A stretch of 64,000 nt of DNA from the NCBI RefSeq assembly GCF_014656075.1, contig NZ_BNBS01000019.1:1-64000 (forward strand), given 5' to 3'. The notes beneath the pieces were generated by a model, which ran no database searches, was not told where the DNA came from, and was given only the letters and a program-made list of their open reading frames with translations. Below are positions 25,531-33,483 of the stretch, piece after piece (the first letter of the stretch is position 1; each line of letters opens with the position of its first letter). The position numbers were made by a program, and so were the translations under genes. This DNA comes from Streptomyces hydrogenans. GTDB lineage: Bacteria; Actinomycetota; Actinomycetes; Streptomycetales; Streptomycetaceae.

Positions 25531-27993
25531 GTGACGGCCGGTTCCTTCCCGGAGACGGGCACGGGGACGGAGGAGGGCCACACCGGCATGCCCGGCGACC
25601 CTCCGACGGCACCGGTCGGCCCGGAGCGGACGGGCGGCCCGGAGCGGACGCACGGTACGGACCCGGCACGCGGTACGGAGCGGGCTGACGGTACGGACCC
25701 GGCGCACGGTACGGAGCGGACGGGCGGCCCGGAGCGGGCACACGGTACGGACCCGGCGCACGGTACGGACGGGGCGGACGTACCCGGTGGACCGGGTGGA
25801 CCGGAGCGGGCGGGCGGTACGGGCCCGGCGCGCGGGTCTGACGCGCCGGCCGGGCCGGACGCGCCGGGTGCTCCCGGCGGTGGCTCCCCCGCGCACTCCC
25901 CTCCCCCTTCGTCCTCGCCCTCCCCCTCTCCTCACGGCTCCGGTTCCCGGCTCCCGGGGAGCGCGTTCGACGGGGAGGGGCTGCTCGACGTGATCGGCGT
26001 GGCCGCCGTCGTGGTGGACGCGGCCGGGCGGATCGTGCTGTGGAGCCCGCAGGCCGAGACGCTCTTCGGGTACCGGGCCGACGAGGCCCTCGGCGAGTAC
26101 GTGGCCCGGCTGATCGTCGGCGAGGAGCACCGGGCCGAGGCGATGCGGCTCTTCGGCGAGGTGCTCGGACGCGGCACCACCTGGGCCGGCACCTTCCCCG
26201 TACGGCACAAGGACGGGTCGACCCGCGAGGTGGAGTTCCGCAACATGCGGCTCACCGACGACCTGGGCGACCTGTACGCGCTGGGCATCGCCGCCGACCG
26301 GACCACCGTGGCCCGGGTGGAGACCGAGCTGGCGCTCTCCGACCGGCTGGTCGACCAGTCCCCCATCGGCATCGCGGTCCTCGACACCGAGCTGCGCTAC
26401 ACCCTGGTCAACCCGGCCCTCGAACGGTTCAACGGGCTGCCGGCCGCCCGGCACCTGGGGCGCCGCCCCTCCGAGGTGCTGCCGGGCGTGGACGCGAGCG
26501 CCCTGGAGGCGGCGGCGCTGCGGGTCCTGGAGACCGGGGCCCCGCTGCTCGGCCTCCTGGCGATGGGCACCACGCCGGCCGATCCGGGCGGCGGCGAGCA
26601 CGCCTGGTCGGTGTCCTTCTACCGCCTGGAGGCGACCGGCGGCCGGGTCCTCGGGGTGGCGGCCTGGGTGGTCGACGTGACCGAGCGGTACCGGGCGGAC
26701 GCGGAGGCCGACCGGTCCCGGCGCCGGCTGGCCCTGATCGCCGACGCCTCCGCCCGGGTCGGCACCACCCTGGAGGTGGAGCGGACGGCGGACGAGCTGG
26801 CGTCGGTGGTGGTGCCGGCCCTCGCCGACGTGGCCGCCGTCGACGTCCTCGACTCGGTCCTCGCGCTGCGCCGGCCGGGCGCCCCCGAGCAGGGCCCGGC
26901 GCTCTTCCGGGCGCTGGCGGTCAAGGCCGGGCACGAGACGGAGGCGCTGCCCGCCGCCGACCCGCCCGGCTCGGTGGCGCTCTACGGCGCGGACCGGCTG
27001 GTCACCCGCTGCGTGCACACCGGCCGGCCGGTCCTGGTGTCCCGGGTCGGCCCCGACGACCTGCCGCGGATCGCGCGCGGCCCCGAGGCGGCCCGGCAGC
27101 TGGCGCGGGCCGGGGTGCACTCGTACCTGGCGGTGCCGCTGATCGCGCGCGGCGAGGTGCTCGGTGCGCTCGACCTGAAACGGGACCGGCACAACCCGCT
27201 GCCGTTCGACCGGGACGACATGCTGCTCGCCGTGGAGCTGGCGGCGCGGGCCGCGGTGAGCATCGACAACGCACGCTGGTACCAGAGCGTGCGGAACTCG
27301 GCCGTCACCCTCCAGCGCAGTCTGCTGCCGGGCGATCCGCCCGCCCGCCCCGGCCTGGACGCGGCGGCCCGCTACCAGCCGGCCCAGGCGTCCAGCGAGG
27401 TCGGCGGCGACTGGTACGACGTGATCGCGCTGCCCGACGACAAGACGGCCCTGGTGGTGGGGGACGTGATGGGCAGCGGCATCGAGGCGGCGGCGACCAT
27501 GGGCCGACTGCGGACCGCCACCCGCGCCTTCGCCGACCTGGACCTCTCCCCCGGCCAGGTGCTGCGCCACCTGGACCGGATCACGGTCGGCCTGGAGCAG
27601 TCCATCGCCACCTGCCTCTTCGCCGTGCACGACCCGCAGCGGCACCGCTGCCGGATCTCGAACGCCGGCCACCTGCCGCCGGTCCGGCTCCCGGTCGACG
27701 GCCCGGCCGCCCTGGTCGACGTCTCCACGGGGGTGCCGCTCGGCGTCGGCGGGGGCACCTTCCGCACCGCGCGGGTGCCCTTCCTGCCCGGCGACCGGCT
27801 GGTGCTGTACACCGACGGACTGATCGAGACCCGCGACGCCCCCATCGACGAACGGCTCGCGCTGCTCGTCGCCCTCGTCGAGGAGACCCGCGAGCTGTCC
27901 CTGGAGGAGAGCTGCGACCGGCTGCTGCGGCAGCTGCGCCGCCCCGGCGCCCCGGACGACGTGGCGCTGCTCATCGCCCGGAGCACGGCGTGA
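25531..27993 (+). CDS. PAS-PAS-GAF-SpoIIE (PP2C) serine phosphatase
   Basis: An 820-aa cytosolic phosphatase of the RsbU/SpoIIE kind, which dephosphorylates anti-anti-sigma proteins. Residues 1-145 are Gly/Pro/Thr-rich with a 30-residue repeat. PAS domains lie at ~150-260 and ~268-390, a GAF domain at ~400-580 and the PP2C-type domain at ~590-820 with metal ligands in GGDWYDV, VGDVMGSG and DDVALLIARS. GTG 25531 follows GGGAGGAGGG. Its stop overlaps the start of the second phosphatase gene (GTGA), so the pair is made together. The input signal is unknown. Confidence 0.9.
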   Translation: MTAGSFPETGTGTEEGHTGMPGDPPTAPVGPERTGGPERTHGTDPARGTERADGTDPAHGTERTGGPERAHGTDPAHGTDGADVPGGPGGPERAGGTGPARGSDAPAGPDAPGAPGGGSPAHSPPPSSSPSPSPHGSGSRLPGSAFDGEGLLDVIGVAAVVVDAAGRIVLWSPQAETLFGYRADEALGEYVARLIVGEEHRAEAMRLFGEVLGRGTTWAGTFPVRHKDGSTREVEFRNMRLTDDLGDLYALGIAADRTTVARVETELALSDRLVDQSPIGIAVLDTELRYTLVNPALERFNGLPAARHLGRRPSEVLPGVDASALEAAALRVLETGAPLLGLLAMGTTPADPGGGEHAWSVSFYRLEATGGRVLGVAAWVVDVTERYRADAEADRSRRRLALIADASARVGTTLEVERTADELASVVVPALADVAAVDVLDSVLALRRPGAPEQGPALFRALAVKAGHETEALPAADPPGSVALYGADRLVTRCVHTGRPVLVSRVGPDDLPRIARGPEAARQLARAGVHSYLAVPLIARGEVLGALDLKRDRHNPLPFDRDDMLLAVELAARAAVSIDNARWYQSVRNSAVTLQRSLLPGDPPARPGLDAAARYQPAQASSEVGGDWYDVIALPDDKTALVVGDVMGSGIEAAATMGRLRTATRAFADLDLSPGQVLRHLDRITVGLEQSIATCLFAVHDPQRHRCRISNAGHLPPVRLPVDGPAALVDVSTGVPLGVGGGTFRTARVPFLPGDRLVLYTDGLIETRDAPIDERLALLVALVEETRELSLEESCDRLLRQLRRPGAPDDVALLIARSTA
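25622..25781 (+). repeat. 90-bp-period tandem repeat coding a low-complexity N-terminus
   Basis: Two copies of a ~90-bp unit start at 25622 and 25712, each containing CGGAGCGGACGGGCGGCCC followed by several CGGTACGG sub-repeats. They encode ERTGG-PER-HGTDPA-GT-type repeats of 30 residues. Because the unit is a multiple of three, copy number can change without breaking the frame. Confidence 0.8.
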
Positions 27994-30776
27994 CGTCCCG
28001 CCGGGACACCCCGCGGGACGGGCACGGCTCCGGGCTGCGCAGCCTCGCCGGGCAGGTGTTCGCGCTGGAGGCGCTGGTCGCGCTGCTGGTGATCGTGGCG
28101 GCCGTCCTGGTCACCTTCCAGCAGGCCCGGCAGGACGTGCTGCGGGACGCCGAGGTGCGGTCGCTGGCGGTCGCGGAGGCCTTCGCGAAGGCGCCCGGCG
28201 TGGACACGGCGCTGACCTCGCCGGACCCGACGGCGGCGCTCCAGAAACGGGCGGAGCAGACCCGGGTGGCGACCGGGGTGGACTTCGTCGCGGTGCTCGG
28301 CACGGACGGGGTGCGGTACACCGACTCGGAGTCCGGGCTGATCGGCGAGAAGGCGACCGGCGACCTGTCCCGGGCTGCGGTGGACGGCGAGTCGTACACG
28401 GAGACCTTCCGGGGCGCGCCGAACGACGCGGTGCGGGCCGTGGTGCCGGTGGTGGACGACGGGGGACGGATCGTCGGCATGGTGTCGAGCGGCATCGAGG
28501 TGCAGTCGCTGAGCGACGCGGTCCAGGGCCGGCTGGCGGTGCTGCTGGCCGCGGGCGGCGGCGCCCTGCTGCTCGCGGTGGGCGGCGCGGCGCTGGTGGC
28601 GCGGCGGCTGCGGCGGCAGACGCACGGCCTGGGGCCGACCGAGATGACCCGGATGAAGGAGCACCACGAGGCGGTGCTGCACGCGGTCCGCGAGGGCGTG
28701 CTGATCATCGGCGCGGACAAGCGGCTGCTGCTCGCCAACGACGAGGCGCGGCGGCTGCTGGGCCTGTCGGCGGACGCCGAGCGGCGGCCGGTCTCCGAGC
28801 TCGGACTCGATCCCCGCACCGTGGAGCTCCTGGAGTCCGGGCGGACCGCCACGGACGAGGTGCACCGGGCCGGGGACCGGCTGCTCGCGGTCAGCGTGCG
28901 GCCGACCACCCCGGACGGTTCGGGCACGGGCAGCGTGATGACGATGCGGGACACCACGGAGCTGGCCGCGCTGTCCGGGCGGGCGGCGGTGGCGCGGGGC
29001 CGGCTCCAGCTGCTGTACGAGGCGGGGGTGCGGATCGGGACGACCCTGGAGGTGGTCCGGACGGCGGAGGAGCTGGCCGAAGTGGCGGTGCCGGGCTTCG
29101 CGGACTTCGCGACGGTGGAGTTGCTGGAGCCGGTGCTGCGGGGCGAGGAGCCGCCGCAGGACGCGACGCTGTCGGAGATGCTCCGGACGGCGCTGAGCGG
29201 GGTGCGGGCGGAGCAGCCGCTCCAGTCGGTCGGCGAGGTGATCCGCTTCCACGTGCCGAGCACGCCGATGGCGACGGCGCTGGCCGAGGGGCACGCGGTG
29301 GTGCAGGCGGAGCTGGCGGCGGCGGACGGGTGGCGGGCGCAGGATCCGGAGGGCGCGGCCGGGGCGCTGGCGTACGGGATGCACTCGCTGGTGACGGTGC
29401 CGCTGCTGGCCCGGGACGTGGTGCTCGGGATGGCGAACTTCTGGCGGTCGGACACGGCGGAGCCGTTCGGGGAGGAGGACCGGGAGTTCGCGGAGGAGCT
29501 GGCGGCGCGGGCGGCGGTGGCGATCGACAACGCCCGGCGGTTCACCCGGGAGCACGCGATGGCGGTGACGCTCCAGCGGAGCCTGCTGCCCCGGGTGCTG
29601 CCCGAGCAGAACGCGGTGGAGGTGTCGTACCGCTATCTGCCGGCGAAGGCGGGGGTCGGCGGCGACTGGTTCGACGTGATCCCGCTGCCGGGGGCGCGGG
29701 TGGCGCTGGTGGTGGGGGACGTGGTGGGGCACGGTCTGCACGCGGCGGCGACGATGGGGCGGCTGCGGACGGCGGTGCACAACTTCTCGACGCTCGACGT
29801 GCCGCCCGACGAGATCCTGGGCCATCTCGACGAGCTGACCGGGCGGATCGACGAGGAGGGGGAGCCGGCGGCGGGCGGCGAGGGCGGCCAGGGGCGGCGG
29901 GAGGAGAGCATCACGGGCGCGACCTGCCTGTACGCGATCTACGACCCGGCGTCCGGGGTGTGCACGGTGGCGAGCGCCGGGCATCCGGGGCCCGCGGTGG
30001 TGGACGCGGAGGGGCGGGTGGAGTTCCCGCCGCTGGCGCCGGGGCTGCCGCTGGGTCTCGGGCTGGGGGACGTGCCCTTCGAGTCGACGGAGCTGCGGCT
30101 GGCGGAGGGCAGCAAGCTGGTGCTCTTCACGGACGGTCTGCTGGAGGACCACGGGCGGGACCTGGGGACGGGGCTGCGGCTGCTGCGCGGTGCGCTGGAG
30201 CGCCCGGACCGGAGCCCCGAGCAGATCTGCGCGGACGTGCTCGCCAGCCTGTTGTCGCCGGCGCCCCGGGACGACATCGCGCTGCTGGTGGCGCGGACCC
30301 GGCGGCTGCCGGCGGACCGGATCGCCGAGTGGGAGGTGGCGAGGGACCCGGCGGCGGTGTCGCCGGTGCGGAACGCGGCGGCGGCCAAGCTCACCGAGTG
30401 GGGTCTGGAGGAGGCCGCGTTCGCGGTGGAGCTGATCCTCAGCGAGCTGGTCACCAACGCGGTGCGGTACGGGGCGGATCCGGTGCGGGTGCGGCTGCTC
30501 CACGACCGGACGCTGGTGTGCGAGGTGTCGGACGGCAGCAGCACCTCGCCGCACCTGCGGCACGCGGCGGAGACGGACGAGGGCGGCCGGGGGCTGTATC
30601 TGGTGGCGCGGTTCGCGGAGCGCTGGGGCACCCGGTACGGGCGGCGGGGGAAGACGATCTGGGCGGAGCTGCGGGTGGGGCCGAACGGCGGGGACGGCGG
30701 CCCCGGTGTCGCCGGTCCGGGGCCCGCGCCGACGGCGGCGCTCGATCTGGACGCGCTGGAGAAGCTGGCCTGGTGA
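27990..30776 (+). CDS. Membrane sensor-PAS-GAF-SpoIIE phosphatase with HATPase (RsbW-like) domain
   Basis: A 928-aa protein combining a partner-switching phosphatase and an anti-sigma-type kinase. TM1 at ~20-45 and TM2 at ~182-205 flank an extracytoplasmic PDC/CACHE-like sensor (VATGVDFVAVLGTDGVRYTDS, as in CitA/DcuS). Then come PAS ~220-330, GAF ~340-510, PP2C ~525-765 with GGDWFDV, VGDVVGHG and DDIALLVA, and a C-terminal HATPase_c ~790-905 with N-box ELVTNAVRYG and G-box EGGRGLYLVARF. GTG 27990 overlaps the upstream stop by GTGA. No sigma factor or anti-anti-sigma gene is adjacent, so partners must be elsewhere. Confidence 0.92.
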   Translation: MTSRRDTPRDGHGSGLRSLAGQVFALEALVALLVIVAAVLVTFQQARQDVLRDAEVRSLAVAEAFAKAPGVDTALTSPDPTAALQKRAEQTRVATGVDFVAVLGTDGVRYTDSESGLIGEKATGDLSRAAVDGESYTETFRGAPNDAVRAVVPVVDDGGRIVGMVSSGIEVQSLSDAVQGRLAVLLAAGGGALLLAVGGAALVARRLRRQTHGLGPTEMTRMKEHHEAVLHAVREGVLIIGADKRLLLANDEARRLLGLSADAERRPVSELGLDPRTVELLESGRTATDEVHRAGDRLLAVSVRPTTPDGSGTGSVMTMRDTTELAALSGRAAVARGRLQLLYEAGVRIGTTLEVVRTAEELAEVAVPGFADFATVELLEPVLRGEEPPQDATLSEMLRTALSGVRAEQPLQSVGEVIRFHVPSTPMATALAEGHAVVQAELAAADGWRAQDPEGAAGALAYGMHSLVTVPLLARDVVLGMANFWRSDTAEPFGEEDREFAEELAARAAVAIDNARRFTREHAMAVTLQRSLLPRVLPEQNAVEVSYRYLPAKAGVGGDWFDVIPLPGARVALVVGDVVGHGLHAAATMGRLRTAVHNFSTLDVPPDEILGHLDELTGRIDEEGEPAAGGEGGQGRREESITGATCLYAIYDPASGVCTVASAGHPGPAVVDAEGRVEFPPLAPGLPLGLGLGDVPFESTELRLAEGSKLVLFTDGLLEDHGRDLGTGLRLLRGALERPDRSPEQICADVLASLLSPAPRDDIALLVARTRRLPADRIAEWEVARDPAAVSPVRNAAAAKLTEWGLEEAAFAVELILSELVTNAVRYGADPVRVRLLHDRTLVCEVSDGSSTSPHLRHAAETDEGGRGLYLVARFAERWGTRYGRRGKTIWAELRVGPNGGDGGPGVAGPGPAPTAALDLDALEKLAW

Positions 30777-30813
30777 GGGGCGGGGCACCGTCGGGCCCAG
30801 CGGACGACCCACA

Positions 30814-30823
30814 TGGTATACCA
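30814..30823. promoter_or_regulatory. Palindrome TGGTATACCA, possible GntR-type site
   Basis: A perfect 10-bp palindrome TGGTATACCA 32 bp upstream of the amidohydrolase start, where an operator would overlap a promoter. GGTATACC-like cores are typical of GntR/HutC-type sites. No cognate regulator gene is adjacent. Confidence 0.45.
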
Positions 30824-30855
30824 AAAGGGTTCCGTCAGAGTCCGAAGGAGACCCC

Positions 30856-32058
30856 GTGAGCCCCACGCCCCGCACCGCGACCCTCTTCCACGACGTACGG
30901 CCGCTCGGCGGCCCCGCGGGCGACCTGATCGCCGTCGACGGGGTGCTCGTCGCCGAGGTCCCCGAGGGCGCGTCCGTCGAGCGGGTCGACGGCGGCGGGC
31001 GGCTCGCCCTGCCGACCCTGGTCGACGCCCACATCCATCCGGACAAGACCTCCTGGGGCGAGCCCTGGTACCGCCGCCGCCCGGCCGGCGGCATCGCCGA
31101 GTACGTCGCCGGGGACGTGGACCTGGCCCGCTCGCTGCCCACCCCGGTGGGCGAGCGGGCGCTGCGCCTGATGTCGCACGCGGCGGCGCTGGGCACCCGC
31201 GCGATGCGGGCCCACGCGGACGTGGCCCCGGCCTACGGCCTGGCCGGCGTCGAGGCCGTCGCGCGGGCCGCCGCGAAGCTGGCCGGGATCGTCGACGTCG
31301 AGCTCGTGGCCTTCCCGCAGCACGGCGTGGTCCGCGAGCCGGGCGCGGCGGAGCTGCTCGCCGAGGCCGCGGCGAGCGGTCTGGTCAGCCACATCGGCGG
31401 CATCGACCCGACCGGCTTCGACGCCACCGGCGGCCGGGACGGCGACCAGCTGGGCCTGGTCTTCGGCCTCGCCGAGAAGCACGGCCTGGGGCTCGACATC
31501 CACCTCCACGACCGGGGCGAGCCGGGCCTCGCGGTGATCCGGGACATCGCCGCCCGCACCCGCGCGGCCGGCCTGCGCGGCCGGGTGGCGGTGGCGCACG
31601 CCTTCGCCGTGGCCGGGCTGGCCGGCCGGGAGCTGGACGAACTGGCCGACCTGCTCGCGGAGTCCGGGGTCGCGCTGACCACGGTCGCCCTGGGCGAGAC
31701 GACGATCCTGCCGTTCCGCCGGCTCGCCGAGCGCGGGGTGACGGTCGGCCTCGGCTCGGACGGCGTCCGGGACAGCTGGAGCCCGTACGGCGACGCCGAC
31801 ATGCTGCACCGCGCCTGGCTGGCCGGCTGGGCCCTCGACGCCCGGCTCGACGAGGAGCTGGAGGCGTGCTTCGCGATCGCCGCCGACGGCGGCGCCGCGC
31901 TGATGGGCCTGCCCGCGGCCGACCTGCGCCCGGGCTCCCCGGCCGACTTCATGCTGGTCGAGGGCGAGTGCCTGCCGCAGGTCGTGGTGGACCTGCCGCG
32001 CCGGGACCTGGTGGTCCGGGCGGGCCGGGTGGTCGCCCGGGACGGCCGTCTGGTCTGA
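30856..32058 (+). CDS. Cytosine-deaminase-like amidohydrolase
   Basis: A 400-aa metal-dependent deaminase/hydrolase of the CodA group. Metal ligands and catalytic residues appear in order: HxH in TLVDAHIHPDKTSWGE, RAHADVAP, LDIHLHDRGEPG (His and catalytic Glu), VAVAHAFAV and the Asp in LGSDGVRDSWSPYGDADML, which corresponds to the deaminase SDxVRDxWxPYG signature. Likely substrates are cytosine, isoguanine, creatinine-like or related N-heterocycles. GTG 30856 has GAAGGAG 5 nt upstream. A 7-bp hairpin terminator follows. Confidence 0.88.
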   Translation: MSPTPRTATLFHDVRPLGGPAGDLIAVDGVLVAEVPEGASVERVDGGGRLALPTLVDAHIHPDKTSWGEPWYRRRPAGGIAEYVAGDVDLARSLPTPVGERALRLMSHAAALGTRAMRAHADVAPAYGLAGVEAVARAAAKLAGIVDVELVAFPQHGVVREPGAAELLAEAAASGLVSHIGGIDPTGFDATGGRDGDQLGLVFGLAEKHGLGLDIHLHDRGEPGLAVIRDIAARTRAAGLRGRVAVAHAFAVAGLAGRELDELADLLAESGVALTTVALGETTILPFRRLAERGVTVGLGSDGVRDSWSPYGDADMLHRAWLAGWALDARLDEELEACFAIAADGGAALMGLPAADLRPGSPADFMLVEGECLPQVVVDLPRRDLVVRAGRVVARDGRLV

Positions 32059-32064
32059 GCCGTA

Positions 32065-32085
32065 CGGGGCCCGCGGAAGGCCCCG
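32065..32085. terminator. Short hairpin terminator between convergent genes
   Basis: CGGGGCC / GGCCCCG, 7-bp stem with 7-nt loop, 6 nt after the amidohydrolase stop. Confidence 0.5.
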
Positions 32086-32123
32086 CCCCGCCCGCGCGTC
32101 CGAGCTCCCCGGGCCCGGCCCCG

Positions 32124-33272
32124 TCAGAGCGCGGACAGGGCGGTGCGGACCGCCGCCAGGTCGGCGTCGGAGGCCAGGCCCGCGTGGTAGAGCCGGAGTT
32201 CGGTGGCGCCGTCGGCGAGGGCGCGGCGGGCGACCTCGGCGAGCCGGCCGGCGGCGCCGCCCATGCCGCCGACGACGGAGAGGTTGGCCGCGAGGGCGGC
32301 GCCGGACGGCGGGGTGTCGGCGAAGGCGGCGAGCCGGTCGGGCCGGGCCACCAGGCCGTCGGCCCGGCCGAGGACGTGCGCGGGATCGGTGCCCGCGTCG
32401 GCGCCGCAGCGGTACGGGTCCGGGTCGGCGTGCAGCAGGATCCGGAAGCCGGGCGGGGCGGCGGCCCGCACGGCCCCGACCGCGGCCTCCTGGAAGGAGC
32501 GGGCGGTCCGGGCGCGCCAGGCGAGCGCGGGCGCCTCCAGCGCGCCGAGGTCCCCGGCGGGGCCGGTGCCGGCCCAGACCGGCGCGAGGACAGCGCGGAC
32601 GGCGGCGGCGAGCGCGGCCTGGTCGCCGCCCCCGTCCGCGTACCCCTGCCGGCAGTGCGGGCAGAAGCAGAGCGACAGCAGCAGCCGGTCGCGCTCACCG
32701 AGCGGGACGCCGCCGGTCTTGTCGTGGGCGTGCAGGTGGGCGTAGCCGTACCAGCCGCAGGACTCCAGCTCGGTGCCGGCGGCGCCGGGGCGGACGGCGG
32801 CCTCGGCGGCGAGGTCCACCAGGAGGGCGCGGACCTCGGGGTGGGCGATGCAGGGGGCCCACGGGTAGCGGTCGCCGTGGGCGTTGACGACGGAGGTGTC
32901 CGGATGCTCGGCGCCGAGCCGGGAGTTGTGGGCGAGGACGACCCAGCTGTGCACGTCGAGGCCGGCGCCGTCGAGCGCCTCGGCGGCCCGCGCCCAGGCG
33001 TCGCCGGGGGCCCAGTCGCCCGCCGGGTACTGGGCGAGCCGGCGGCCCGCCCAGCGGCCCGGGTCCGGCGGGTAGAGCACGGCGGCGTGCTCGGCGGTGA
33101 CGACCCGTCGGCCGGGGTGGCGGGGGCTGAGCGCGCGGGTGGAGTGGTAGGCGGCGGCGAGGGTGACCTGCCGGACGCCGAGCCCGGCGAGGAGCGCGGG
33201 GGCGGCGGGGTCGCCGTCGACGTCCCAGGGGTAGAGGAAGGCTCCCGTACGGGGGCGGGCGGGGGTGGTCAC
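32124..33272 (-). CDS. Hypothetical TIM-barrel-like protein with CFCPHC motif
   Basis: A 382-aa soluble protein that I cannot assign. The repeated beta-strand/helix texture (GAFLYPWDVDGD, LDVHSWVVLAHNS, GFRILLHADPDPYRCG, ATELRLYHAGL) suggests a TIM barrel such as a glycoside-hydrolase-like fold. CFCPHCRQGY at ~205-214 is a possible metal site, and ELESCGWYGYAHLHAHDK precedes it. GTG 33272 follows GGGAGCG; a GTG at 33299 would add 9 residues. It is divergent from uronate dehydrogenase with a mirror-image promoter and operator, so it is probably part of the same sugar-acid regulon, perhaps acting on an oligo-uronide. That role is inference. Confidence 0.7.
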   Translation of the reverse strand: MTTPARPRTGAFLYPWDVDGDPAAPALLAGLGVRQVTLAAAYHSTRALSPRHPGRRVVTAEHAAVLYPPDPGRWAGRRLAQYPAGDWAPGDAWARAAEALDGAGLDVHSWVVLAHNSRLGAEHPDTSVVNAHGDRYPWAPCIAHPEVRALLVDLAAEAAVRPGAAGTELESCGWYGYAHLHAHDKTGGVPLGERDRLLLSLCFCPHCRQGYADGGGDQAALAAAVRAVLAPVWAGTGPAGDLGALEAPALAWRARTARSFQEAAVGAVRAAAPPGFRILLHADPDPYRCGADAGTDPAHVLGRADGLVARPDRLAAFADTPPSGAALAANLSVVGGMGGAAGRLAEVARRALADGATELRLYHAGLASDADLAAVRTALSAL

Positions 33273-33310
33273 GGGCGCTCCCGGGAGTACGCGTCGCACA
33301 GGTCCTGGCC

Positions 33311-33326
33311 GTTCACATCCATGAAC
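33311..33326. promoter_or_regulatory. IclR-type operator at the hypothetical gene promoter
   Basis: GTTCACATCCATGAAC, inverted GTTCA/TGAAC halves with 6-nt spacer, the same motif as at 21245. It begins 9 nt past the minus-strand -10 box, so it covers the likely transcription start. Confidence 0.75.
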
Positions 33327-33335
33327 GACGCCCGA

Positions 33336-33365
33336 ACGCTAGCCCTCCCCCACGGCCCCGGTCAA
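33336..33365 (-). promoter_or_regulatory. Promoter for the hypothetical TIM-barrel-like gene
   Basis: On the minus strand, TTGACC (33365-33360), an 18-nt spacer and TAGCGT (33341-33336) form a vegetative-type promoter. Confidence 0.7.
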
Positions 33366-33392
33366 GACCGAAGCACCCGGTGGAACCGCGCC

Positions 33393-33422
33393 TTGACGGC
33401 CTCTCCGACCCCTCCCTAGCGT
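33393..33422 (+). promoter_or_regulatory. Promoter of uronate dehydrogenase
   Basis: TTGACG (33393-33398), 18-nt spacer, TAGCGT (33417-33422). It mirrors the opposing promoter: same spacer and identical -10 box. Confidence 0.75.
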
Positions 33423-33438
33423 GTCCACGTCCGTGAAT
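33423..33438. promoter_or_regulatory. IclR-type operator at the uronate dehydrogenase promoter
   Basis: GTCCACGTCCGTGAAT starts directly after the -10 box and matches the 33311 site at 12 of 16 positions. Binding here would block transcription start. Confidence 0.65.
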
Positions 33439-33483
33439 GGCCGCCGACCGGCGGCGCGCGCCCCAGCCGAGGAGTACCCCCCG

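Noticed and set aside
25622..25781. CRISPR-like or VNTR array
   Set aside because: Repeats are inside a coding frame, contiguous, of 90 bp and without unique spacers; no cas genes.
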